From NCBI RefSeq assembly GCF_024204645.1, contig NZ_CP100351.1, forward strand, positions 1,798,001 to 1,862,000: a stretch of 64,000 bases of DNA, given 5' to 3'. Positions within the stretch are counted from its first letter, which is position 1. Each line of letters opens with the position of its first letter. Below, piece after piece: positions 7,987-17,504 of this stretch. Below the pieces are notes generated by a model, which was given only the letters and a program-made list of their open reading frames with translations, did not search any database and was not told the DNA's origin. The stretch is from Desulfomicrobium sp. ZS1. Lineage in GTDB: Bacteria; Desulfobacterota; Desulfovibrionia; Desulfovibrionales; Desulfomicrobiaceae. A program made the translations under genes and the position numbers.

Positions 7987-8844
7987 ATGACAACCATTTG
8001 CCCACCACTAGACGTTCCGAACATGCCTTATTCGCAGCGCCAGCTTGTCATCGTTCAGCCAGATCAGATCGTCAACGCCGCCCGTGTAGCATCGTCTAAC
8101 GCTCAATCCCAGTCTGGCAATATTGACTGGATGGACGTCACAGGTCGTATTGCAAAAACGATTCTTGGAATAAATCCCATCACTAATGTAGTTATGAGCT
8201 TAGGTATTGAGGCGCTGAAGGCTTGGACTAAGGCTCGTGAAAGTGGTTTGGACGTGCTTCTAATTGGCCACAGCGAAGCGTTGGCCTTACAATTCCCTCC
8301 AGGCCACCCACGCGAACTGACCATGTATGTTGCACATCCGGCTGTTCCGACCGTGTACTACACGGCAGCAGTGTTTCACAGAATGGCATTCGAACACAAA
8401 TTCTCAGAGTCAATCCAACTACTTATGAGCTTAGGAGCATCACAAATCGTGGTGGAGCATGTCCATGGTTGGGCAAAAGAATTTTCAGCCAACATCTCCG
8501 CAGGACTTCCTAAAGGCGAGGCTAATTTCTCTGCTGGAAATAAGGCTTCCGCGTCGTCCAAACTACTTTTCGAGGCTGTATTGAAGAATAAGAAGGCGCC
8601 GACGCTTCCCGACGGATTAGTTTGGTATATGCACGAGCCAACATGGCAAGCCGTAGCCAAAGGTCGCTTGGAATACGGAATGCAGCAGTTCTCACTCAAC
8701 GTGGTATATGAAGATGACTATGGAGTAAATGCAGGACTAAAGGTTAGAGCTCAGAAGGCCGGTTTAGAACTCGGCGGTTCCTTTGAAGATCATATGGCAA
8801 CCATTTGGAAAATACATGGAGAATTCAATGGCAATGATGACTAA
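7987..8844 (+). CDS. Hypothetical protein upstream of dynamin cluster
   Basis: 285-aa protein of no family I can name. Visible parts: a Pro-rich start, a hydrophobic helix (TNVVMSLGIEALKAW, about 62-76), LDVLLIGHSEALALQFPPGHP near 83-103, a segment AHPAVPTVYY followed by FHRMAFEHKFSESIQLL, and a C-terminal part with alternating residues suggesting beta strands (FSLNVVYEDDYGVNAGLKVRA). No transmembrane helix is obvious. It is 277 bases before the first dynamin gene, so joint transcription is uncertain. It has no clear ribosome site, although the frame is long and clean. Confidence 0.7.
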   Translation: MTTICPPLDVPNMPYSQRQLVIVQPDQIVNAARVASSNAQSQSGNIDWMDVTGRIAKTILGINPITNVVMSLGIEALKAWTKARESGLDVLLIGHSEALALQFPPGHPRELTMYVAHPAVPTVYYTAAVFHRMAFEHKFSESIQLLMSLGASQIVVEHVHGWAKEFSANISAGLPKGEANFSAGNKASASSKLLFEAVLKNKKAPTLPDGLVWYMHEPTWQAVAKGRLEYGMQQFSLNVVYEDDYGVNAGLKVRAQKAGLELGGSFEDHMATIWKIHGEFNGNDD

Positions 8845-9121
8845 CAGGACTGTTTTCTACTGAGGACTCGACCTGCATTCTTAGATTATTTACCCCACAA
8901 ACCAACAATCTTCAAAACGACTGATTCGATGGATTATTACTGACTTTCGAGATCATCCATTAGCTACTAACAATCTTTGTTCATTGAAATTGCACAAACA
9001 ATATGCCTTCATACTCGAAAGTCTCAAACAGTACGTGCTCGAAATTTTTTGGATCTACCTTCAGTCTGGGCGATCTAAATGAATATCATTTTAGCCCATC
9101 GACATAATTCAGGAGAATATT

Positions 9122-10843
9122 ATGATTACAAAGACTCATTATCAGAATAAAATTTCAGAAATGGAAAGAATTCTTGGAAAATATAATTTTTATAAAGAAA
9201 ATTTTGATGATTTAAAAGAGCTTGAAGCTTTTATCAACGACTATGCCTTTCGAGTTGTCATGATCGGCGGATTTTCTAGCGGCAAGAGTGCCTTGCTGAA
9301 TAGGCTTGCGGGGCGCGAATTGTTTAAGGAAGACCAGGGGCCGGAAACCGCGATACCCGCAGAGATTTCCTGGGCACCCATGGAGTCTGCCGCTGCCGTG
9401 TTTGAAGACGGCAGCGTAGAGCAATTTCCACTTGGAGGGCTTACAGAAAATCCACCGCGTGGGGCAATCTTTCTTTCTCTGAATGTGAATATACCCTTCC
9501 TCAAGGCAAGGCCGGAGCTCGTGCTGGTTGACTTCCCCGGTTTTGACTCCAACATCGAGGCACATAATAAAGCCATCAACAATTATTTACAGAGAAGCAG
9601 CGCCTTTATTCTGCTTATACCGGCAAGAAGCGGCGGAATGACGGAGTCTGACAGGAAATTCGTCAAGGAGGCTGCGCATTATCCGCAAGGTCTTGCCTGC
9701 TTCATTTCCAAATCTGATCTGGTTCCTCTGGAGCAATGCGATGAGATTGCAGTTTTCGTCCAGAAGAGCATTCGTGCGATTTACGGCACGGATGTCCCGG
9801 TTGAGACCATTTCCATCAAAGAAGACGTGGAGTCCCGCTTCGAAGACAAGATTGCGGTTGCTGTTGATCGCTTTCAGCCGCAGGAACTGTTCGACGTTTC
9901 TCTGGCGGCGCCCATTAATGCCGGAATCAGAAAGGGTATCATGGCCCTTACGCAGTACATGGAAGCAATCCAACTGGACGTGCACGACATTGAAAGTAAA
10001 ATTGCCGAATCCGAATCCAGACGGGTTGAACTGGGGCGGCAACTGGAAAATGAACGAAAAGCCATGGACCGCAAATATGATCTTGAAATCATACCAAATA
10101 TTATGGACAAGCTGGAAAATGCGCTACGCAATAATATCGACACGCTGGCCGAAGCGACCATTGCAGGGCAGCAGCGTTTTTCTGACAGCGTGCAGAGCAT
10201 TGTGCGGCCCATCCTGAATACAGTGCCGGGACAGATTCAATCCAATTTGCGTGATGTCGTGGGTGACATGCGTTTTAATTTTTTGCAGAAAGATCCTGAA
10301 AGGGAACAGAATTTCAAAATTGCCCTGCTTAATATTGTAGAGGTTGTCTCCTCGCTCCCCATGCTCGGCGGCGGCAAAGCCAATCCCAAGGTGTTGGGCA
10401 AAACTCCGGTCGGTACTTCGACAGGTTCCATATTGTCAGGCGTGGGCCCGGGTCTTGTGGTCGGCAGTGTGGTAAATCCCGTTCTGGGAGTGGTAGTGGC
10501 TCTGGCACCAGCCCTGATCGAACTGTTCTTCTCCGCGAAAGGCGCATCGCAGCCCACTGTACTTGATCAGGCGCGGACGCATGTGGAGTCGCAGGTCATT
10601 CCTTCCGTCATTGCCAGACTTGAGAACCAAATCGGCCCCGCTGTTCTGGAAACCCGCGATATGATGTTCACCGAAATCAAAGCTCGAATAGACGAAAGTC
10701 TTGCCGCCGAAACAATGGCTCTCGAAAGCGCCAAAAAGGAAAAGGACGGGCGAATTGCAGAGCATGAAAAAAGTGTTGCCCAAATGCAGCGAGATTTGGC
10801 CACCCTGCAGGACATGCTTATTGAAGGTAGCCATGAAGCCTGA
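9122..10843 (+). CDS. Dynamin-like GTPase 1 (LeoA-like)
   Basis: 573-aa dynamin-family GTPase. G1 is GGFSSGKS near residues 48-56, G3 DFPGFDS near 137, and a G4-like SKSD near 196. Long helical regions follow (about 280-345), then a Gly/Val-rich hydrophobic segment (about 435-475, GPGLVVGSVVNPVLGVVVA) that could be a membrane paddle, and a C-terminal coiled coil. Length and layout resemble LeoA of enterotoxigenic E. coli (known: LeoA is a bacterial dynamin working with LeoB and LeoC). GTP-driven membrane remodelling is the expected role. AGGAG lies 8 bases before ATG 9122. Its end overlaps the next gene by 11 bases. Confidence 0.85.
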   Translation: MITKTHYQNKISEMERILGKYNFYKENFDDLKELEAFINDYAFRVVMIGGFSSGKSALLNRLAGRELFKEDQGPETAIPAEISWAPMESAAAVFEDGSVEQFPLGGLTENPPRGAIFLSLNVNIPFLKARPELVLVDFPGFDSNIEAHNKAINNYLQRSSAFILLIPARSGGMTESDRKFVKEAAHYPQGLACFISKSDLVPLEQCDEIAVFVQKSIRAIYGTDVPVETISIKEDVESRFEDKIAVAVDRFQPQELFDVSLAAPINAGIRKGIMALTQYMEAIQLDVHDIESKIAESESRRVELGRQLENERKAMDRKYDLEIIPNIMDKLENALRNNIDTLAEATIAGQQRFSDSVQSIVRPILNTVPGQIQSNLRDVVGDMRFNFLQKDPEREQNFKIALLNIVEVVSSLPMLGGGKANPKVLGKTPVGTSTGSILSGVGPGLVVGSVVNPVLGVVVALAPALIELFFSAKGASQPTVLDQARTHVESQVIPSVIARLENQIGPAVLETRDMMFTEIKARIDESLAAETMALESAKKEKDGRIAEHEKSVAQMQRDLATLQDMLIEGSHEA

Positions 10844-13082
10844 AAACACTCCGAATCCCAGCGCTTTCCAAATCAAGCTTCAGGAGCTTCTCAGCTCCTT
10901 GCAAGTCTATGAAAGCATGGCTGACGAAGGGCTCATGGTCGAGCTGAAAAAGAACGCGCAGAGTATTGCAGCCAGCTACACCGATATCATGACAGCGAAC
11001 CGCAGTCTCAAGCTAGGCATTGTGGGCCGCGTCAAGGCCGGCAAGTCGTCATTTCTGAACGCTCTGATTTTTGATGGTCGCAATGTGCTGCCCAAAGCCG
11101 CTACCCCAATGACTGCCGCCCTGACCCGCATTGCCTACGCTCCTTCAGCAGAAGCGCAGCAAGCCTTTGTCTACTATTATAGCCGCGAAGAATGGACGCG
11201 CATTGAAGAAAGCAGTCGCCGCTACGATGAAAAACTGCGCAAGGGTGTGCAGATAGGATTGGAGGCATTGAATAACTCCCCCCGCAGAAAGGGAGCTCCG
11301 CCAAGTTCAGAGGATATAGCGTCAATCAAACGGGACGTGGCTGACCATATGCCGGAGGATTTGAAGGTCTGCCACGAGTTGGTGCAGATGGCCAAAAATA
11401 CCATTCAGCATGCTGATTTGCCGAGAGCGAAGGAGCAGGAAGATTGGTACTGCGTCGCGTCCGGTACTGACAGCGCCAAAACCTTCATCGAAAGTCTTGC
11501 CGAGTATGTTGGCGCCGATGGGCTGTATACTCCCATGGTCAAATATATCGAACTGCAGGTGTACGACAAGGGCCTTGAAGGTCTGGAAGTGGTTGATACT
11601 CCTGGCCTTAATGACCCCGTGGCGTCACGTGTGGACGTCACCAACCGGTTCTTGAAGGAATGTGACGCAGTTCTCGTGCTTTCGGGCGTATCACATTTTC
11701 TTGACGCCCAGGATTCAGATCTCATCAGCAAGCAGTTGCACAATGCAGGCGTGGCCCGAGCCTATATCATCGGCACGATGATGGATGTCGGCATTATGGA
11801 ATGCCCGCGACGCGATCTTAATCTGCAGACCGCATACAAGGAAAGCAAGCTAAACTATTTGCGTCAGGCTAAAACAGTTCTTAGCAGCCTGGAAAAAATC
11901 CAGCCCCTGCCCGGCAGGCTGAGCACCAATAGCCGTCCAGAATTCGTTTCTTCCATTATGTTCGGCATTTCCCGCAAGCTGCAGCAGAGAGAGGACCTGC
12001 ATTCTGAAGAAGCATTTGTTCTGGAACGACTTGACAAACTCTTTCCTGGCTACCAGAAACAATTGGCTACAGCGGAAGATTTCGCAAGTTTTGCCGGATT
12101 TGATGGAGTTCACACGAATATTTACATGCCTGTCTTTGAAGAAAAAGAAAAGATTGTGCAGGAGCGGATTGCGCAGTTTCAATCCGTGCAGGCTGGCGTT
12201 ATGTGCACTATGCTTGAAGACATCTGTATAGATGCTACCAATAGAAAATCTATATTGAAAAAAAACGATATAATGACGCTCAGCGAAAAGTTATCAGCCA
12301 TTCAGGAGAACTTGCAGTCAAGCAAAATTGAAGTTCGTGCTATTTTTGACGAAATCTCTATCAACAGCCAAAGAATAATCAACGATCTCAAGTTGAATGT
12401 GCGACAGGTTATGTCTGGATTTAAGCGGATCAAGGTCGAGTCTGAAGTCAAGACCCGCGAATACACCACAGGGTTCATTTTCAAAGACTATCACCACGAG
12501 GTGGAAACCATTCACAAAGCCAGTGTCAACGATGCCGCAGACAACATTGAGAACTATGTTGTCGAAGCAATGCGGCTTATAACAGCCGCATTCAGTGATA
12601 TGCTCAATATAAAGAGCATCGAAATGAAATTACGAAATGCCATATATGATACGTTTACGAGCGCTGATTCAGATTCCAGCAAGGCTGACATTATCGGACC
12701 TGTGCAGATTCTAGTGAACACATTGACAATACCAGAAATTGATTTCTCGTGTGCAGAAGAAGCGAAAAGAAATATTTTTAATAAGTTTTCGAGCCAAGTT
12801 TGCGACAGCCAGATTGAAGATCTTAAGGTTGAGCAGAATGAACAGCTTCAGCATGTTTATGCCAATATGGCCAATAATCTTGATGACGCCCTTGCCAAGT
12901 TGAAAAGTACTCTGGGATCGCATGGAGCGAATTTTATTGATAATGTGAGCGGAAAGATACGGCAATCTTATGAAACGATGGAAAAGCAGCTCAAGGATAA
13001 GGATAAAAACCTCCAGATGTACAAAGATTTTATAGATAATATGACTGCAATAAAAAAAGATTTTGCAGAATTTGGAATGTAA
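10833..13082 (+). CDS. Dynamin-like GTPase 2
   Basis: 749-aa dynamin-family protein. G1 is GRVKAGKSS near residues 64-72, then KAATPMTAALTRI as the G2 switch, and G3 DTPGLND near 254-261. The usual G4 (TKxD) is not visible; the position reads IIGTMMD, so nucleotide specificity may differ. A long helical stalk fills the C-terminal half with no strong membrane helix. ATG 10833 is chosen because it overlaps the end of gene 1 by 11 bases, a usual translational coupling; an upstream extension to 10701 lies inside the first gene. It probably acts as a hetero-partner of the adjacent dynamins. Confidence 0.85.
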   Translation: MKPENTPNPSAFQIKLQELLSSLQVYESMADEGLMVELKKNAQSIAASYTDIMTANRSLKLGIVGRVKAGKSSFLNALIFDGRNVLPKAATPMTAALTRIAYAPSAEAQQAFVYYYSREEWTRIEESSRRYDEKLRKGVQIGLEALNNSPRRKGAPPSSEDIASIKRDVADHMPEDLKVCHELVQMAKNTIQHADLPRAKEQEDWYCVASGTDSAKTFIESLAEYVGADGLYTPMVKYIELQVYDKGLEGLEVVDTPGLNDPVASRVDVTNRFLKECDAVLVLSGVSHFLDAQDSDLISKQLHNAGVARAYIIGTMMDVGIMECPRRDLNLQTAYKESKLNYLRQAKTVLSSLEKIQPLPGRLSTNSRPEFVSSIMFGISRKLQQREDLHSEEAFVLERLDKLFPGYQKQLATAEDFASFAGFDGVHTNIYMPVFEEKEKIVQERIAQFQSVQAGVMCTMLEDICIDATNRKSILKKNDIMTLSEKLSAIQENLQSSKIEVRAIFDEISINSQRIINDLKLNVRQVMSGFKRIKVESEVKTREYTTGFIFKDYHHEVETIHKASVNDAADNIENYVVEAMRLITAAFSDMLNIKSIEMKLRNAIYDTFTSADSDSSKADIIGPVQILVNTLTIPEIDFSCAEEAKRNIFNKFSSQVCDSQIEDLKVEQNEQLQHVYANMANNLDDALAKLKSTLGSHGANFIDNVSGKIRQSYETMEKQLKDKDKNLQMYKDFIDNMTAIKKDFAEFGM

Positions 13083-13087
13083 AAGCG

Positions 13088-14341
13088 ATGACATTTAATA
13101 CTGATGTAGATATTGATGATATTGCTGCTGTGCAGAACTCCTATCTTGCCAACCCCAATCGTGGGCTTGAGCTGGTGTCTTCGTTATTGGCCGGAGCTTC
13201 ACAGGCCAATGACAGAAAAATCAACAACACACTTGACGAAATGATTGCCGCCTGCGGTCGCCTTCACCTGCCGGAAGATGAGAAATATTTCGGCAAATTG
13301 CGGCAGCTTGTGGAGCTTCTCAAAACACCTGCCCGCTATAGGATGCTCAAGGGCTACACCATTGTGGGATTGGGTGGTCAGTTCAGCTCGGGCAAGTCTT
13401 CGGTTTTGAATTCCCTGCTGGAGACAGGGGCAGAGTTCAAGCTTCCCGAAAATACGCTGGCCTCCACATCCGTATCCACGTATATGATGTACGGCCAGAA
13501 GGGGACAGTGGCGGCTTGTACCAAAACTGGCCAGGAAGTGCCCCTCAATGCCGATGCTCTTGAGGCGGTGTCTCATGATTTCAACCGAATGCATGCGATC
13601 AATCCTGCACAATACATTGATTTTATTTCCATCGGCTTGCCGCAGTTCCGTGTCAAAAGCATCGCCCTGCTGGATACTCCCGGCTACAACGCCAGTGATG
13701 TTGCCACGCTGCAGGAATATACGGACAAAAGGCGTTCTCTCAAGGCGCTTCGTTCTGTGGACCATCTTGTCTGGCTCATTTCAGCCAAAGAGCCCCTCTT
13801 AAGCAGAACAGACGCGAATTTCATCAAAAACCTCAATCTTTCCGGCAAAGTGACGGTGATTGCCAATAAATGTGACCAAGTCTGCGATATTTTCCAAAGC
13901 GCCAATCCAGACAATACCGACTGCATTAAAAAAATTCGTCGATGCTTTGACGAAGCTGGAATTGCCTGCGATGCGGTTATTCCATATTGCGCTAAAGATC
14001 CTGAGTGGAACGGAGGACGCAAAAGAGTGCTCGATTTTCTTACAAAGGCAGCATCTTCCAAGCAATATGCTGAAGATTGTGGAGCACAAATGGATATAAT
14101 TCTTACTGAACTTAAAAATGAATTTGAAAATATGCTCAGCAGCATGTCCATTGCGGAAATGGAAGAAATTGACACCTATGTTGACGCCTCGTCCAACCCG
14201 CTTGAACTGCAATCTCTTGTCAGGTTACGTGGTTTGATGGGTTTTGAGCGCTCCAAACTGCTTTACGATCACAGCATTTTCAATGCGTGTGCCGCTACTC
14301 TTTCACAATGGATAAAGCAACAGCAGATGTCTGCAAAGTGA
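13088..14341 (+). CDS. Dynamin-like GTPase 3 (short)
   Basis: 417-aa GTPase. G1 GGQFSSGKSS is near residues 96-105, G3 DTPGYNASD near 195 and a proper G4 NKCD near 259. It has only a short helical tail, so it is shorter than typical dynamins and may need a partner to supply a stalk. It starts 5 bases after gene 2 with no clear ribosome site (AAAAGCG), suggesting translational coupling. The next gene begins 9 bases after its stop. Confidence 0.85.
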   Translation: MTFNTDVDIDDIAAVQNSYLANPNRGLELVSSLLAGASQANDRKINNTLDEMIAACGRLHLPEDEKYFGKLRQLVELLKTPARYRMLKGYTIVGLGGQFSSGKSSVLNSLLETGAEFKLPENTLASTSVSTYMMYGQKGTVAACTKTGQEVPLNADALEAVSHDFNRMHAINPAQYIDFISIGLPQFRVKSIALLDTPGYNASDVATLQEYTDKRRSLKALRSVDHLVWLISAKEPLLSRTDANFIKNLNLSGKVTVIANKCDQVCDIFQSANPDNTDCIKKIRRCFDEAGIACDAVIPYCAKDPEWNGGRKRVLDFLTKAASSKQYAEDCGAQMDIILTELKNEFENMLSSMSIAEMEEIDTYVDASSNPLELQSLVRLRGLMGFERSKLLYDHSIFNACAATLSQWIKQQQMSAK

Positions 14342-14350
14342 GGAAAACCC

Positions 14351-16600
14351 ATGAATAATCGTACATTTCCTCTTCTGGCAGCGCTGTCATCCACGGATAT
14401 TGTGGAAGATAATGAGCTGGAAAAGAATCTCAATGGACTGAGAAAGAGTATTGAAGACGAATTACTGCCTAGGCTGTATGAAAGCCGCTATATCGAAAAA
14501 AGTCGTTTGGAACTGGGTCTGGACAGTGTCCTCAAGGATGCCGCCACGCTGTGCAGACGTCCGGAGTTGCTGGGACGCACATGTGTAGGAATAGTCTGCG
14601 CTGATGACACAGCCCTTCCGGTGATCGACGCTCTGGGGCACGACCGTGACTCCTTGGCGGCCTTTGATTGTGATTCCCGTTTTCACCATGCGTGGACTAT
14701 GCGAACTTCTATTCCTCTGTGGCTTGTTCATGACGCTGACAATCCCCGCGTGACTGTTGCCGATCTCATGGGCCGCGATGTAGCACTCAATGGCATCATT
14801 GGCGACCGTGAAAACAAACGAATCGCCCTTTTGCCCGAGGAGTACGAGACCCTGCTCGCCCTTGGCGAGGATGGTATCGATCCACGCGATGTAGTCTCTG
14901 CCCTGTCGTATTTTGTGCCTCTTAAACGCCCCCAGTCCGTCTATTTTATCTTACCGCCGCAAGAATTTGAACGCGACGGTTATGAAAAATACATCGCTCA
15001 ATGTGATGTAGTTTTTGTATGTGGCACTGTGCATAATGAATACTGTATCAACGCACTTTGTGATAATTTCAACATGCCTGTCTATTTTGTTGCAAAGGAC
15101 GCTGCCGCAGTCCGGGACACGGTCAAAATAATTAAGGACAAAGTACCAGAGCGTATTGTCGATGTTGTTAACATTAAAGATGTTGACTGTCTTCTTGACA
15201 GCTATAACGGATATGTTGATCGCATTACAATTTATGACAGATTAATGTATGAGATGCTTGCATTTATCGAATCTGTCAGTATCAAAATCGCGCAACACAG
15301 GAATTTGACTGATGATATTAAACGTGACTACATATTGTCTCTAAAAACACAGAGCAATATCAATGATATTTTAGAAAAAATTCAGAACGATTTTTTGCAA
15401 AACAATACGATGCTTGAAAAGAATAAAGATGACTTTTCAGCAGCTTATCACAGAGTTCTTGCGGATGCTGCAGACCTCGAGGCTCTGTTGCGCAATATCG
15501 GCCCAGCTCGCCCCAGCAATGAAGCGAACGGCCGACTACATGCAGGCCCTATGAGTCACAGTTCTTTGTGGCGGCGTATCATTCTGCGGGCGCTTGCGTC
15601 GGACAACCCCGCCCTTGCTGAGAAGTATCAGAATAAATTTGCCAAACTCTATCCTGAGCAGGCATTTGTTACTGAACTCTACATCAATAAGAACAAGCAG
15701 ATTCCCATTTCCCCAAGTAGCATAGAGCAACTACGTCATATGCCCGATAACCCGGAAGTATTTCGCGCCAAAATTTTCTTCCGTGAAGAACTGGGGCTTT
15801 CAGAGCAAGACTGCGCCGAAATTGCCGCGCTGTTGCCCAAACACAAGAATGCCGATGAAAAATATTTCTGGGCCGTACATTTGAACGAAGTGTACCAACA
15901 GCACAAAAAAAATGGAACGAGAGCCCCCCTCCCCTTTACCGATGTACTCACGGCCTTCAGGCGTGCCGTGTTGGCTGGCAGCGATGCGGCTGCGCAAACC
16001 TTTGCCATATATTGCGGCGGGGAAAATCTTTTCGACGAAGCGCGAGAAATCGCAGACATGGCACAACCCACTGCGGCCTTTGTGTACCGCTTGCTTTGCC
16101 TCACACGGGGCGATTCCACTACTGCCCACAGATATCTGAAAATGTCCGCCGCCCTAGAATATCCCGCCGCCGTGTCTAGTTTTGCTGAAGAATGCTGGGA
16201 AAATCGGGCTTGCGGCGCAGCTATTTCCTTTGACTATGGCGAAGGCGTTTTGAGGGGCATCGATAGCGAGGCCATAAACTCAGGCGTTGCCATTTATGAA
16301 TATCTGCAATCAAACAAGTTGCAGGGCTTAAACGTTCCAGACATTTCCGAACGTCTTGGCTTTTTTTATTTCTGCTCCGAACAATGGCGCAAAAGCAGGG
16401 CCGCTCTAGACAACGCACCAAGGACACCGGAAGGAAAATTCAGCCTCGCCGTCATGCTCAAATATGGCCACGGCGGCAATCTGAGCAAGGAGGAGGCCAT
16501 CAGGCTTATGATAGAAGCAGAATCTATGGACGGCTTTTTTGCCCGTGTAGCAACAGCAATAAAGAACAAGTGGCATGTTGATGATCGAGCCAGGATTTAA
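14351..16600 (+). CDS. Sel1/TPR-like repeat protein, possible pseudo-GTPase N-terminus
   Basis: 749-aa protein, not assigned to a named family. The N-terminal 300 residues alternate strands and helices in the order expected of a GTPase fold: RTCVGIVCADDTALPVIDALG near 75-95 where a P-loop would be, IPLWLVHDADNP near 117, CDVVFVCGTVHNE near 219 and MPVYFVAKDA near 240, but the GKS lysine is absent. Residues about 300-380 are coiled coil. The C-terminal third has Sel1/TPR-like helix pairs (AAQTFAIYCGG, HRYLKMSAALEYPAAVSSF, FSLAVMLKYGHGGNLSKEEA). GAGGAAAACCC precedes ATG 14351. It is likely a scaffold or regulator of the three dynamins. The degenerate-GTPase reading is inference. Confidence 0.75.
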   Translation: MNNRTFPLLAALSSTDIVEDNELEKNLNGLRKSIEDELLPRLYESRYIEKSRLELGLDSVLKDAATLCRRPELLGRTCVGIVCADDTALPVIDALGHDRDSLAAFDCDSRFHHAWTMRTSIPLWLVHDADNPRVTVADLMGRDVALNGIIGDRENKRIALLPEEYETLLALGEDGIDPRDVVSALSYFVPLKRPQSVYFILPPQEFERDGYEKYIAQCDVVFVCGTVHNEYCINALCDNFNMPVYFVAKDAAAVRDTVKIIKDKVPERIVDVVNIKDVDCLLDSYNGYVDRITIYDRLMYEMLAFIESVSIKIAQHRNLTDDIKRDYILSLKTQSNINDILEKIQNDFLQNNTMLEKNKDDFSAAYHRVLADAADLEALLRNIGPARPSNEANGRLHAGPMSHSSLWRRIILRALASDNPALAEKYQNKFAKLYPEQAFVTELYINKNKQIPISPSSIEQLRHMPDNPEVFRAKIFFREELGLSEQDCAEIAALLPKHKNADEKYFWAVHLNEVYQQHKKNGTRAPLPFTDVLTAFRRAVLAGSDAAAQTFAIYCGGENLFDEAREIADMAQPTAAFVYRLLCLTRGDSTTAHRYLKMSAALEYPAAVSSFAEECWENRACGAAISFDYGEGVLRGIDSEAINSGVAIYEYLQSNKLQGLNVPDISERLGFFYFCSEQWRKSRAALDNAPRTPEGKFSLAVMLKYGHGGNLSKEEAIRLMIEAESMDGFFARVATAIKNKWHVDDRARI

Positions 16601-16685
16601 TTTTTATATACACGCAATAGAATTTCCTGTACATAGACAACCATTCTAATTTTTGTAAAAACCTTTTTACGTGGAGGATACTTGC

Positions 16686-17195
16686 ATGCCTTTTCCTTTA
16701 CTTGTACCATTTGGCGCAGCAATTGCCAGTGCTATTGGCACTGCTGCCGGTGCCGCTGCTACTGTCGGTGCAGTTGCAGCGGCCGGGGCCACTGCTGTGG
16801 CCACAGCAGCTGTGGCTGCCGCGCCCTTTCTTGCAGCAGGAGCCGCTGTACTTGGCGGATTGGCCATTACAGGCTATATAGTTGAACAAAATGAAAGAGC
16901 CCAAAGGGAAGCACGCGAGGCAGCCGAGAAAATAGCCTCGCGTGAGCGCGAAAAAGAGCTGCTCAAGAAAAAGACACAATTTGAAGAGAAAGTGAGCAAC
17001 CTGGAAAAACAATACGGAAGTAAAGTCCCCCAAAATAAACAGGAAGAGATCTTAAAGGCCAGCTCAGTATTATTGGGCGAATTTGAAGGCAATAAAGCCG
17101 GGCTTGCAACCAAGGGCCAGTCTTCATCCAGCAAGGCAGACGCAGCTGCGGCGGAACTCATAGCATTTCAGGAACAATGTGGCCTCAAAAAGTAA
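16686..17195 (+). CDS. Ala/Gly-rich membrane segment plus coiled-coil protein
   Basis: 169-aa protein. Residues about 5-62 are a long, almost purely Ala/Gly/Val/Thr hydrophobic region with GxxxG-type spacing, able to form a membrane hairpin. A charged coiled coil follows (about 65-115, KEKELLKKK and similar), then a polar tail. GGAGG lies 8 bases before ATG 16686; an upstream GTG at 16671 overlaps that site and is unlikely. The gene follows the Sel1-like gene by 85 bases and precedes the CxxCxxCC and radical SAM genes. It could be the membrane element of the dynamin system or a substrate of the radical SAM enzyme; both are inference. Confidence 0.75.
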   Translation: MPFPLLVPFGAAIASAIGTAAGAAATVGAVAAAGATAVATAAVAAAPFLAAGAAVLGGLAITGYIVEQNERAQREAREAAEKIASREREKELLKKKTQFEEKVSNLEKQYGSKVPQNKQEEILKASSVLLGEFEGNKAGLATKGQSSSSKADAAAAELIAFQEQCGLKK

Positions 17196-17222
17196 TGGGA
17201 GTGGTCTGCCACTACAAATTCC

Positions 17223-17504
17223 ATGACGTTTGATTGCGACAAGTGCGGAGCCTGTTGCCGCCATCTCAAGCTTTTTGGCGACGCGTACGCTTGGCTTGTG
17301 GATGGCGGTACAGGCATGTGTCGTTATTTCGACCCAAATACCAATCTCTGCACCATCTATCCCATCCGGCCTTTGATGTGCAATATTGACCTGGGCTATG
17401 GCCTCTTTTTTTCGCATATTCCCTATGCAGAATTTATCGAAAAAAACAGGCAGGCCTGCGGCGTACTAAAGAAACTTCCCCCAGACCTCAAACATCACGA
17501 ATGA
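17223..17504 (+). CDS. YkgJ-type CxxCxxCC cluster protein
   Basis: 93-aa protein with the metal-cluster signature CDKCGACC at residues 5-12, then GMCRYFDPNTNLCTIYPIRPLMC, the typical YkgJ/UPF0153 pattern for zinc or iron-sulfur binding. It overlaps the radical SAM gene by 4 bases (ATGA), so both are translationally coupled and probably work together. The start ATG 17223 is 27 bases after the previous stop; its ribosome site is weak. Confidence 0.8.
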   Translation: MTFDCDKCGACCRHLKLFGDAYAWLVDGGTGMCRYFDPNTNLCTIYPIRPLMCNIDLGYGLFFSHIPYAEFIEKNRQACGVLKKLPPDLKHHE

